Below the pieces are notes generated by a model. It did not search any database and was not told the DNA's origin. It worked only from the letters and a program-made list of their open reading frames with translations. From Hexactinellida sp. DTS-2022 (lineage: Eukaryota > Porifera > Hexactinellida), in NCBI GenBank assembly GCA_028753945.1, contig JAPNXP010000002.1, positions 10,230,001 through 10,294,000 of the forward strand: a DNA stretch of 64,000 nucleotides. Reading direction: 5' to 3'. Both the position numbers and the translations under genes were made by a program. Positions 21,333-32,378 of this stretch are shown here, in pieces. Numbering within the stretch: position 1 is the first letter of the stretch; every line of letters begins with the position of its first letter.

Positions 21333-21994
21333 CAAGGTTGCAACCGAATAGTTGACCGAATAGTTGCTTTCCGATTAGCTATGAATCGGTCGATTACCGA
21401 AACCCGGTATTATTTGTCATTTTGGACCGCATATGAATCTTTGTCTACAAATACAAGTGTTTGCTTCACCTGATAATGATCTTGTGTTGAACATACCGTA
21501 TTTCCTTGAATAGTAGCCCCCCCCCTCGAATAATCGCCCCCTTGAATAATCGCCCCCCCAAATTGGCAAATAACATTTTACTACCACTGCCCGGAGTAAA
21601 TATACTTATCGAATTTTAATGGCAATACGATTACCAACCAACTAATACTAAATAATTTGTATCAACATGTGATAATCTCGAAAGGTCACAAAAATTATTG
21701 GTCAGAAAATAGCCTAAAAAACAATAATCGCCCCGACTACTATTCAAGGCAATACGGTATGTTAGTATTCGGTTGACAAATTGTACTATTAGGTCAACCG
21801 ATTAATACTATTTGGCAACCGAATACTAATATCATATCAGAAAAATATTATCATCAGGTAAGCCAAATGCTTTTATTTGATGAGCTAAATACATCAGGCA
21901 TCATAAAAAAACATTAAACCTAAATTTGGGAAAGCAACCGATTCTTAGCTAATCGGCAAGCAACTATTCGGTCAACTATTCGGTTGCAACCTTG
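21333..21994. mobile_element. hAT-type foldback CAAGGTTGCAACC, copy 1
   Basis: Ends CAAGGTTGCAACCGAATAG and CTATTCGGTTGCAACCTTG, with 8-bp duplication ATTTAATG on both sides. It includes the 262-bp insertion 21496-21757. Without that insertion and its TA duplicate the length is 398 bp, exactly the length of copy 2 at 54939-55336. Confidence 0.92.
21496..21757. mobile_element. 262-bp TA-flanked TIR element (CCGTATT family)
   Basis: Ends CCGTATTTCCTTGAATAGTAG and, inverted, CTACTATTCAAGGCAATACGG; TA at 21494-21495 and 21758-21759. Copy 2 of the host foldback (near 55095) supplies the empty site. Internal tandem CGCCCCC-type phrases. Confidence 0.9.
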
Positions 21995-22613
21995 ATTTAA
22001 TGCCATTCATTCACTATATATACTAGATATGTATTGTATATAAAAATAACCGATTGGACTAACTGATGGAAAACGAATAACTGATTGAGGTTCCAGTAAA
22101 CCTGTAAGCACTTTTTCTACAGTTTTTGCAGATTAGAAAGATCTTTTTTGTTTTAGATTCCTAGCGGCGAGATATATGCAAAAATGCAATAATATTCGAC
22201 CTAGGTAACATAGAGAAAATCTTAAATTTTCTAAAAACACATTTTGAGTAATAGGAAAAGTTTTTTTCCTGTTGATGATAAGACTTGTTTCCTATTTTAT
22301 TACTTAGAGAAGCTTCTAATCTTTCAAATGAAACTACATAGGCTTTTATTCACTTATGAGTCCAATTTTCCATCAATTTCTGTGAGAGCACTTTTTTTAT
22401 GATTAATAAATCAAATCAATTTAGAAAGAAATGTTACTAATGAAATCCATACATTCATTTGATAGAGCTCATTGAGAGCTGTCCAAAACAGTTGAGATTT
22501 TCTTTCTAGGTGGTATATGGGATATAATAAGTCTTACTCAACGACAAAAAGTCTGTTCCGAGGTAGCGGCGTTTGAAAGAATGACCCCCCCAAGGAAGTG
22601 GCTCAGGTGGAGG

Positions 22614-23060
22614 CAGAGTACCCGCGTACGTTCGTACGGTACGGTACGGAGAGTCTCCGTACCGTATTATTTCGTACGGCACGTCGTACGGTACGCAATA
22701 ATACGTATTGAAAATTAACAATATATACAAGTATTTCTATAATTCGAAAAATAATTAATAAACAAGGATCTAATTCGAAAATACAGAACCCAATAAAAAT
22801 TAAAAATACCACAAAGTTCAAACCAATACAAAGGCAAGTTGAATTTTCAACCAACCAAGAATGGATAGTTAATCTTGATAATTTTACATAACTTATTATT
22901 CGATTTAAAAAAAGAATCAAGTGCTAAAAGATAGGATTCTATACTATCATTAAATAAGTACGTACGGAGTGCGTACCGAGTGCGTAAGTACGGTACGGAA
23001 GGATAATCTGCGTACTAAGTCCGTACCGTACCGTACAGTACGCCGTACGCGGTTACTCTG
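22614..23060. mobile_element. 447-bp hAT-type element with GTACG-rich ends
   Basis: CAGAGTACCCGCGTACG and CGTACGCGGTTACTCTG, flanked by the 8-bp duplication GGTGGAGG (22606-22613, 23061-23068). Both ends carry clusters of GTACGGTACGG, giving many overlapping palindromes. Confidence 0.9.
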
Positions 23061-23804
23061 GGTGGAGGACACTAAAAGTCGGTATCAATGAAAGTTTTCA
23101 ATATTTTGCGATGAAATTTGGAATTGATATGCGGCATAGGCTGTTCTATCCAAAAATAACATAAATCCGATATGTGGCTAATTACCCGAAAGTTGAAATT
23201 TTTGTGATATACTGGAACCTTGATTTGTTGTTTGAATAGACTCTCGACCAAACAGCCTCTGTTAGAGATTATATAATGCACACTAACAATTGATAGAAAA
23301 TCCTTTTATACTAATTAGATGCAACCTGCTAATCCATACTGGGACAACCCTCAAATTTAATTAGCTATAAGCCATAATTGGATTAAATAGGTGTTAAAAT
23401 TATTTGAACAAAATCGTATCCCCAGGTGCAAATTAAACGGTCATTCCGCAACTACATGCCAAGTTTCAGCCCACAATGTATAAAGGTGTGGCCAGGGCAC
23501 CGTCAACGGAGAAATAATAATAAAGGCAGTAATTTCAATACTGGGCCACTTTACAAAAGTATGGTCGGCACAGTAACAAGATGTATTAAATAATGGTTGA
23601 ACTAATTTATTATTAATAAGCGAAATTTGATTTTATTAGGGCTTGGATATTAGTCTAAATTTACATTACAGCTAGAAAATGGACATTTTCCGCTTATCTA
23701 GAGGGGGAAAAATCTTTGCGGCCTTCCACAACCCACAAATTAGGGTAGTTCCGCTCCCGTGTCCACCCCACTTTTAGGAGGCTGGCGCCGCCACTGATAG
23801 CAGT

Positions 23805-24240
23805 GCTGTGCGCCACGAAGTGGAGATCTATCCGGCCACAAAGTGGCTAGTAACCGGTCACGGAGTGGCTACTATCCGTCCACAAAGTGGATAATCCCAG
23901 TGACACGTAGTGTCTAGTTGAGTGCCACGAAGTGTCTATCTCCCTCCGTCCACAAAGTGGATATGTCCCTCCAAGCACGAAGTGGCTATGTCTAGTGGAC
24001 ACGTATTGTCTGTTGTTCCGAGGACACGTAGTGTCTATTGGACGAAGTTTACTGGTTGAGGACACGTAGTGTTTGGTAGCTCCCTTTCGATGTCGTTTTT
24101 CCTTATTGTGTTTGGATTTCGAATGGTTCCTACCTTTTTTCTTTTCTTTGGGGGGCTGCGCCCCCAAACTCCCCTGCTTTTTTTTCGTTGGCTACAGCAG
24201 TCTTATCAGCCACGAAGTGGCAAGGAATATATACACTTGT
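23805..24240. repeat. Array of about 12 tiny hairpins with covarying stems
   Basis: From 23812 to 24075, 11-14-base inverted repeats recur about every 15-40 bases: CCACGAAGTGG, GCCACAAAGTGGC, CCACAAAGTGG, GACACGTAGTGTC and variants. Stems change in matched pairs (GCCAC/GTGGC versus GACAC/GTGTC) while the 3-base loop stays GAA, AAA or GTA. A further perfect GCCACGAAGTGGC lies at 24211-24223. The next part (24088-24200) matches the GGGGGCTGCGCCCCC text at 20.6-20.8 kb. Confidence 0.8.
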
Positions 24241-24640
24241 GTCTGGAGAATGGGCCACTACAGTGGCAACTATCAGTAGCACACTTGGTTCTGGTGTTTT
24301 CATGTATTTATTTATATTAAGAGATATAATGTAGTAGTATTACTGATGAGCCTTGCACTCTGGGCGAAATCTCTGTGTCCCGTTACCAATTACAATAAAA
24401 TACTTAACTGATTTAACAAATTGACATATTTCTGGATAAAATATGTAACTAATTTAACAAATTGACATATTTCTGGATAAAATACTTGACTTAATAAAAT
24501 ATGAACTTAGAATGGATGAAAAACAACTAAACTACTAACAAATGAACTTAAAATAGCATATTAAATTTAAAGCAATTATAAAGATCTAAGAATCCAACTT
24601 AACAATTTGCAATAATAATAAAGAACTAATTACCTTAACG
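24241..24640. other. No gene; short tandem duplication
   Basis: ATTTAACAAATTGACATATT plus TCTGGATAAAATA occurs twice in tandem (about 24412-24486). Otherwise AT-rich DNA with no coding evidence. Confidence 0.5.
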
Positions 24641-24649
24641 AAAGTGAAC

Positions 24650-25500
24650 ACTGAGAAACAGCGTCCCTACGTTGACAGTATCCTTGTGCACCTGGCGTTA
24701 AGGCAAATCGACGTGTGGGAGTATATTAGAGAAATATGTATGATTAGATTCAAACCAAAGTGGACTACGACAACAATATACTATTTCGACAATCTCTCCC
24801 TTCGCCTAGCCGATATTGCCTGTTGAAGTGTGAGGCTATATTAGAGAAATAGGCATAATTTACTAAATAAATTGGACGCTTGACAAACAGCGTACCTACG
24901 GAGACAGTATCCTTGTGCACCTGGCATTAGGTGCTGTTGAAGTGTGTGGGTATATTTTAGAAATAAGTATAATTAGTTTCAAACCAAAGTTGACGACGAC
25001 AACATTATACTAAGTGGACAGTCTCTCCCTTCCCCTGGCCGCTAGTGCCTGTTGAAGTGTGAGTCTATATTAGAGAAATGGGCATAGTTAGACTAAATGA
25101 AAGTGGACACTGACAAACAGCGTACCTACGAAGACAGTATCCTTATGCACCTGGCATTAGGTGCTGTTGAAGTGTGTAGGTATATTTTAGAAATAAGTAT
25201 AATTAGTTTCAAACCAAAGTTGACGACGACAACATTATACTAAGTGGAAAGTCTCTCCCTTCCCCTGGCCGATAGTGCCTGTTGAAGTGTGAGTCTATAT
25301 TAGAGAAATGGGCATAGTTAGACTAAATGAAAGTGGACACTGAACAGCGTACCTACGGAGACAGTATCCTTGTGCACCTGGCATTAGGTGCTGTTGAAGT
25401 GTGTAGGTATATTTTAGAAATCAGTATAATTAGTTTCAAACCAAAGTGGACTACGACAACATTATACTAAGTGGACAGTCTCTCCCTTCTCCTGGCCGAT
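24650..25500 (-). repeat. Divergent satellite monomers, dimeric organisation, inverted to the main array
   Basis: CTGGCATTAG recurs at 24921, 25151 and 25378, giving a period of 227-230 bp made of two unlike monomers of about 114 bp. Each has the AAGTGGACAGTCTC, GTTGAAGTGTG and CAAACCAAAGT phrases of the main array, but on the opposite strand and with distinct variants. Confidence 0.88.
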
Positions 25501-25502
25501 AC

Positions 25503-25627
25503 GGATACCGACAATTCGTTACACGACAATTCGTTACACGACAATTCGTTACACGACAATTCGTTACAGACAATTCGTTACAGCGACAATTCGTTACACG
25601 ACAATTCGTTACACGACAATTGGTTAC
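25503..25627. repeat. 15-bp minisatellite ACGACAATTCGTTAC
   Basis: Eight to nine copies, two of them shortened, directly joined to the last divergent satellite monomer. Confidence 0.93.
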
Positions 25628-25826
25628 TGATTTGACCACTTTGTATCCACTTAATCCACTTATATTAATATATTTTAATAGTTTGTTTATTCTATATTAA
25701 TCTCTCTTTTAACAATGTAGTTTAATTAATGATATCACCGTATTGTATTATTACTCAATGTAAAATACGTCAATCGTTGTTAAAAACAAAGGATAACTTA
25801 CATGTTAACGGCGTTATATCGATTAA
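25628..25826. other. Junction sequence left of the satellite
   Basis: AT-rich. Its last 40 bases (ACATGTTAACGGCGTTATATCGATT) match the inside of the TTAA element 28262-28946 (near 28740-28770), so a fragment of that family lies at the array border. Confidence 0.55.
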
Positions 25827-28261
25827 TCTAATATAAACCCACAATTTAATTAGCACGACGAACAGGGAGAGAGGGAGACTGTCCACTTAGTCTATTGCCT
25901 GTCCTATTCCACTTTGTTTTGAATCTTATACTGCATATTAATCTAATATAAACCCACTATTTAATTAGCACGACGAACAGGGAGAGAGGGAGACTCCACT
26001 TACTCTATTACCTGTCCTAGTCCACTTTAGTTTGACTCTAATTATGATTATTTATCTAATATATACCCACAATTTAACTAGCACGACAAACAGGGAGAGA
26101 GGGAGTTTGTCGACTTAGTCTATTGCCTGTCCTAGTCCACTTTGGTTTGACTCTAAATATGATTATTTATCTAATATATACCCACAATTTAACTAGCACG
26201 ACGAACATGGAGAGAGGGAGACTGTCCACTTAGTATCTTGCCCGTCCTAGTCCTCTTTGTTTTGAATATAATACTGCATATTTATCTAATATAAACCCAC
26301 AATTTATTTAGCACGACGAACAGGGAGAGAGGGAGACTGTCCACTTAGTATATTGCCTGTCCTAGTCCACTTTGTTTTGAATATAATACTGCATATTAAT
26401 CTAATATAAACCCACTATTTAATTAGCACGACGAACAGGGAGAGAGGGAGACTCCACTTACTCTATTACCTGTCCTAGTCCACTTTAGTTTGACTCTAAT
26501 TATGATTATTTATCTAATATATACCCACAATTTAACTAGCACGACGAACAGGGAGAGAGGGAGTTTGTCGACTTAGTCTATTGCCTGTCCTAGTCCTCTT
26601 TGTTTAGAATCTAATACTGCATATTTGTCGAATATAAACACACGATTCTCTAGCACTTACGGACAGGGATATAGGGAGACTGTCCAGTTAGCATATTGCC
26701 TGCCCTAGTCCAATTTGGTTTGAATCTAATACTGCATATTTGTCTAATACAAGCCCACAATTTAACTAGCACGACGAACAGGGATAGAGGGAGACTGTCC
26801 ACTTAGTATATTGCTTATCGTGCCCCACTTTGGTTTGAATCTAATAATGCATATTTGTCTAATATAAACCCACAATTTAACTAGCACGACGAACAGGGAG
26901 AGAGGGAGACTGTCCACTTAGTATATTGCCTGTCCTAGTCCACTTTGTTTTGAATCTAATTCTGCATATTAATCTAATATAAACCCACAATTTAATTAGC
27001 ACGACGAACAGGGAGAGAGGGAGACTGTCCACTTAGTATATTGCTTATCGTGCCCCCACTTTGGTTTGAATCTAATACTGCATATTTGTCTAATATAAAC
27101 CCACAATTTAACTAGCACGACGAACAGGGAGAGAGGGAGATTGTCCACTTTGTATATTGGCTGACCTAGTCCACTTTGTTTTGAATATAATACTGCATAT
27201 TTATCTACTATAAACGCACAAATTAATTATCATGACGAACAGGGAGAGAGCGAGACTGTCCACTTAGTCTATTGCCTGTCCTAGTCCACTTTATTTTGAA
27301 TCATATACTGCATATTAATCTAATTTAAACCCACAATTTCATTAGCACGACGAACAGGGAGAGAGGGAGATTGTCGACTTAGTCTATTGCCTGTCCTAGT
27401 CCACTTTGGTTTGACTCTAAAGATGATTATTTATCTAATATAAACCCACAATTTAACTAGCACGACGAACAGGGAGAGAGGGAGACTGTCCACTTAGTAT
27501 ATTGCTTATCGTGCCCCACTAAGGTTTGAATCTAATAATGCATATTTGTCTAATATAAACCCACAATTTAACTAGCACGACGAATAGGGAGAGAGGGAGA
27601 CTGTCCACTTAGTATATTGCCTGTCCTAGTCCACTTTGTGTTGAATCTAATACTGTATATTAATCTAATATAAACCCACAATTTAATTAGCACGACGAAC
27701 AGGGAGAGAGGGAGACTGTCCACTTAGTCTATTGCCTGTCCTAGTCCACTTTGTTTTGAATCTAATACTGCATATTAATCTAATATAAACCCACAATTTA
27801 ATTAGCACTTCGAACATGGAGAGAGGGAGACTGTCCACTTAGAATATTGCTTATCGTGCCCCACTTTGTTTTGAATCTATTACTGCATATTTGTCTAATA
27901 TAAACCCACAATTTAACTAGCACGACGAACAGGAATAGAGGGAGACTGTCCACTTAGTATATTGCTTATCGTGCCCCACTTTGGTTTGAATCTAATACTG
28001 CATATTTGTCTAATATATACCCACAATTTAACTAGCACGACGAACAGGGAGAGAGGGAGACTGTCCACTTAGTCTATTGCCTGTCCTAGTCCACTTTGTT
28101 TTGAATATATTACTGCATATTTATCTAATATAAACACACAATTTAATTAGCACGACGAACAGGGAGAGAGCGAGACTGTCCACTTAGTCTATTGCCTGTC
28201 CTATTCCACTTTGTTTTGAATCTTATACTGCATATTAATCTAATATAAACCCACTATTTAA

Positions 28262-28946
28262 CTGTAGACTGCCTAACTGATACACGTTGTGTCAGGTGGA
28301 AAACCGGTATATCAAATTATTCAAATTTCGTGAATATTCGGATTTAGACATGGGTTTGTATCCTCTATCGATTTTATTCAAAAAATCAAAAATTTCAGAA
28401 ATTGTCATGATGACGTAGCATAATTGTGTACTGCTCTACTTGCCTGCCACTAGCTTTCGTACTTTCGAAATGTTAAAACATCACCGTAGAAATACTCGTA
28501 AGAAGATATTAGACTAAATACTAACTTTTTAGGATATTTGGTAAGGCTAATATAGAGTTGTGATTGATAAAACACAAATATATGTATTTTTTCGTCATCA
28601 ATGGTTCATCATAAACAGATTAGTCGATTTCTTTAAAATGATGTAACTTTCGCTTGCTTTGGCGGATTTGTTCAAATTTTGAGATATGATAACTAACAAG
28701 ATAGTCGTGATTGTTCAAATTTAGAAACAAAGGATTAATTACATGTCAACGGCGTTATATCGATTCAAAGATAATGTATGTGTCATCACTTTTTGTCAAA
28801 ATCCTCTAGTAAATCTTTTTAAAAATTATAGTTAGTTGATATATTTTTGTGCTCTTGTTGGATTACAAATTAATAGGTTCTAAATATTAAATACAAAGAA
28901 CTACAGGGTTTTCTATTTTCCTGCAAATCTCTCCGGCAGTCTACGG
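28262..28946. mobile_element. 685-bp TTAA-flanked element in the satellite
   Basis: Starts CTGTAGACTGCC and ends GGCAGTCTACGG, flanked by TTAA (28258-28261, 28947-28950) within the monomer phrase ATTTAATTAGCACG, which resumes afterwards. No coding frame. Confidence 0.9.
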
Positions 28947-31878
28947 TTAATTAGCACGACGAACAGGGAGAGAGGGAGACTCCACTTACTCTATTACCTG
29001 TCCTAGTCCACTTTAGTTTGACTCTAATTATGATTATTTATCTAATATATACCCACAATTTAACTAGCACGACAAACAGGGAGAGAGGGAGTTTGTCGAC
29101 TTAGTCTATTGCCTGTCCTAGTCCACTTTGGTTTGACTCTAAATATGATTATTTATCTAATATATACCCACAATTTAACTAGTACGACGAACATGGAGAG
29201 AGGGAGACTGTCCACTTAGTATCTTGCCTGTCCTAGTCCTCTTTGTTTTGAATATAATACTGCATATTTATCTAATATAAACCCACAATTTAATTAGCAC
29301 GACGAACAGGGAGAGAGGGAGACTGTCCACTTAGTATATTGCTCATCGTGCCCCACTTTGGTTTGAATCTAATAATGCATATTTGCCTAATATATACCCA
29401 CAATTTAACTGCACGACGAAAAGGGAGAGAGGGAGACTGTCCACTTAGTATATTGCCTGTCCTAGTCCACTTTGTTTTGAATCTAATACTGCATATTAAT
29501 CTAATATAAACCCACAATTTATTTAGCACGACGAACAGGGAGAGAGGGAGACTGTCCACTTAGTATATTGCCTGTCCTAGTCCACTTTGTTTTGAATATA
29601 ATACTGCATATTAATCTAATATAAACCCACTATTTAATTAGCACGACGAACAGGGAGAGAGGGAGACTCCACTTACTCTATTACCTGTCCTAGTCCACTT
29701 TAATTTGACTCTAATTATGATTATTTATCTAATATAAACCCACAATTTAACTAGTACGACGAACAGGGAGTGAGGGAGACAGTCCACTTAGTCTATTGCC
29801 TGTCCTAGTCCACTTTGTTTGAATCTAATACTGCATATTTGTCGAATATAAACACAGGATTTATCTAGCACTTACGGACAGGGAGAGAGGGAGACTGTCC
29901 ACTTAGTATATTGCCTGTCCTAGTACACATTGGTTTGACTCTAATTATGATTATTTATCTAATATATACCCAAAATTTAACTAGCACGACGAACAGGGAG
30001 AGTGGGAGACTGTCCTCTTAGTATATTGCCTGTCCTAGTCCACTTTGTTTTGAATCTAATACTGCATATATGTCGAATATAAACACACGATTAAATTAGC
30101 ACGACGAACAGGGAGTGAGGGAGACAGTCCACTTAGTCTATTGCCTGTCCTAGTCCACTTTGTTTGAATCTAATACTGCATATTTGTCGAATATAAACAC
30201 AGGATTTATCTAGCACTTACGGACAGGGAGAGAGGGAGACTGTCCACTTAGTAAATTGATGTCCTAGTCCACTTTGGTTTGTCTCTAAATATGATTATTT
30301 ATCTAATATAAACCCACAATTTAACAAGCACGACGAACAGGGAGAGAGGGAGACTGTCCACCTAGTATATTGCCTGTCCTAGTCCACTTTGTTTTGGATC
30401 TAATATAAACCCACAATTTAATTAGCACTTCGAACAGGGAGAGAGGGAGACTGTCCACTTAGTATATTGCTTATCGTGCCCCACTAAGGTTTGAATCTAA
30501 TAATGCATATTTGTCTAATATAAACCCACAATTTAAATAGCACGACGAATAGGGAGAGAGGGAGACTGTCCACTTAGTATATTGCCTGTCCTAGTCCACT
30601 TTGTGTTGAATCTAATACTGTATATTAATCTAATATAAACCCACAATTTAATTAGCACGACGAACAGGGAGAGAGGTAGACTGTCCACTTAGTCTATTGC
30701 CTGTCCTAGTCCACTTTGTTTTGAATCTAATACTGCATATTAATCTAATATAAACCCACAATTAAATTAGCACTTCGAACATGGAGAGAGGGAGACTGTC
30801 CACTTAGAATATTGCTTATCGTGTTCACTTTGGTTTGAATCTAATACTGCATATTTGTCTAATATAAACCCACAATTTAACTAGCACGACGAACAGGGAG
30901 AGAGGGAGACTGTCCACTTAGTATATTGCTTATCGTGCCCCACTTTGGTTTGAATCTAATACTGCATATTTGTCTAATATATACCCACAATTTAACTAGC
31001 ACGACGAACAGGGAGAGAGGGAGACTGTCCACTTAGTCTATTGCCTGTCCTAGTCCACTTTGTTTTGAATCTTATACTGCATATTAATCTAATATAAACC
31101 CACTATTTAATTAGCACGACGAACAGGGAGAGAGGGAGACTCCACTTACTCTATTACCTGTCCTAGTCCACTTTAGTTTGACTCTAATTATGATTATTTA
31201 TCTAATATATACCCACAATTTAAATAGCACGACGAACAGGGAGAGAGGGAGTTTGTCGACTTAGTCTATTGCCTGTCCTAGTCCACTTTGGTTTGACTCT
31301 AAATATGATTATTTATCTAATGTATACCCACATTTTAACTAGCACGACAAACAGGGAGAGAGGGAGTTTGTCGACTTAGTCTATTGCCTGTCCTAGTCCA
31401 CTTTGGTTTGACTCTAATTATGATTATTTATCTAATATATACCCACAATTTAACTAGCACGACGAACATGGAGAGAGGGAGACTGTCCACTTAGTATCTT
31501 GCCTGTCCTAGTCCTCTTTGTTTTGAATATAATACTGCATATTTATCTAATATAAACCCACAATTTAATTAGCACGACGAACAGGGAGAGAGGGAGACTG
31601 TCCACTTAGTATATTGCTCTTCGTGCCCCACTTTGGTTTGAATCTAATAATGCATATTTGCCTAATATAAACCCACAATTTAACTGCACGACGAACAGGG
31701 TGAGAGGGAGACTGTCCACTTAGTATATTGCCTGTCCTAGTCCACTTTGTTTTGAATCTAATACTGCATATTAATCTAATATAAACCCACAATTTAATTA
31801 GCACGACGAACAGGGAGAGAGGGAGACTGTCCACTTAGTATATTGCCTGTCCTAGTCCACTTTGTTTTGAATATAATA

Positions 31879-32378
31879 CAGTGGAACCTCTATAAGTGGG
31901 GGAGTTGGGACGGGGAAAATTTCAATTGCCCCCCATTCCCCGGTTATAAAATTCAATTGGAAAAACATTATATATGCTATATTATACAAAATATTCATAT
32001 AACACACACATTAATGCACGTTCTAGTTCTTATTTGTATATTATGACAATTTAGTTAACTGCTGATCTACACTAGGTGATTTCTTCTAAAAACATCAGAG
32101 TAGATCAATCGAAAATATTTTTTCTGTAGAACTTTTGAGTCGATTTATTGGAAATATTGTATTATTTTATAAGAATCATGTTAGGATTTGTCCATTCCCC
32201 CCATTTATGGAGGTTGTTTTGTATGGCGATAAAAACTCCTTGAAATTTATGGTCCCCCATTCCCCACTTCCCCGCTTATAGAGGTTCATTTGTATGGATA
32301 TATACGAATATGGTAAAAAAATTCCCCACTTATGGAGGTTCCCCATTTATAGAGACCCCACTTATAGAGGTTGCACTG
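31879..32378. mobile_element. 500-bp Tigger/pogo-type element in the satellite, copy 1
   Basis: CAGTGGAACCTCTATAAGTG and CACTTATAGAGGTTGCACTG ends, with TA on both sides (31877-31878, 32379-32380). The TIR wording is typical of pogo/Tigger non-autonomous elements. A small plus-strand frame over its left end is not convincing. Confidence 0.9.

Larger units (their letters stand above)
20828..23796. mobile_element. 2,969-bp hAT-type non-autonomous element
   Basis: Ends CAGTGGCGGCGCCA and TGGCGCCGCCACTG are perfect inverted repeats, flanked by the 8-bp duplication ATAGCAGT (20820-20827 and 23797-23804). Subterminal GTCCACCCCA occurs near both ends. No transposase frame is visible. It contains two nested hAT-like elements, one of which holds a third TA-flanked insertion. 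Confidence 0.92.

Noticed and set aside
22506-22920. Minus-strand frames of 74 and 105 codons
   Set aside because: They read through the GTACG-rich end of a non-autonomous hAT-type element.
25446-25700. 84-codon frame with repeated RQFVT
   Set aside because: Product of the 15-bp minisatellite, which has a period divisible by three.
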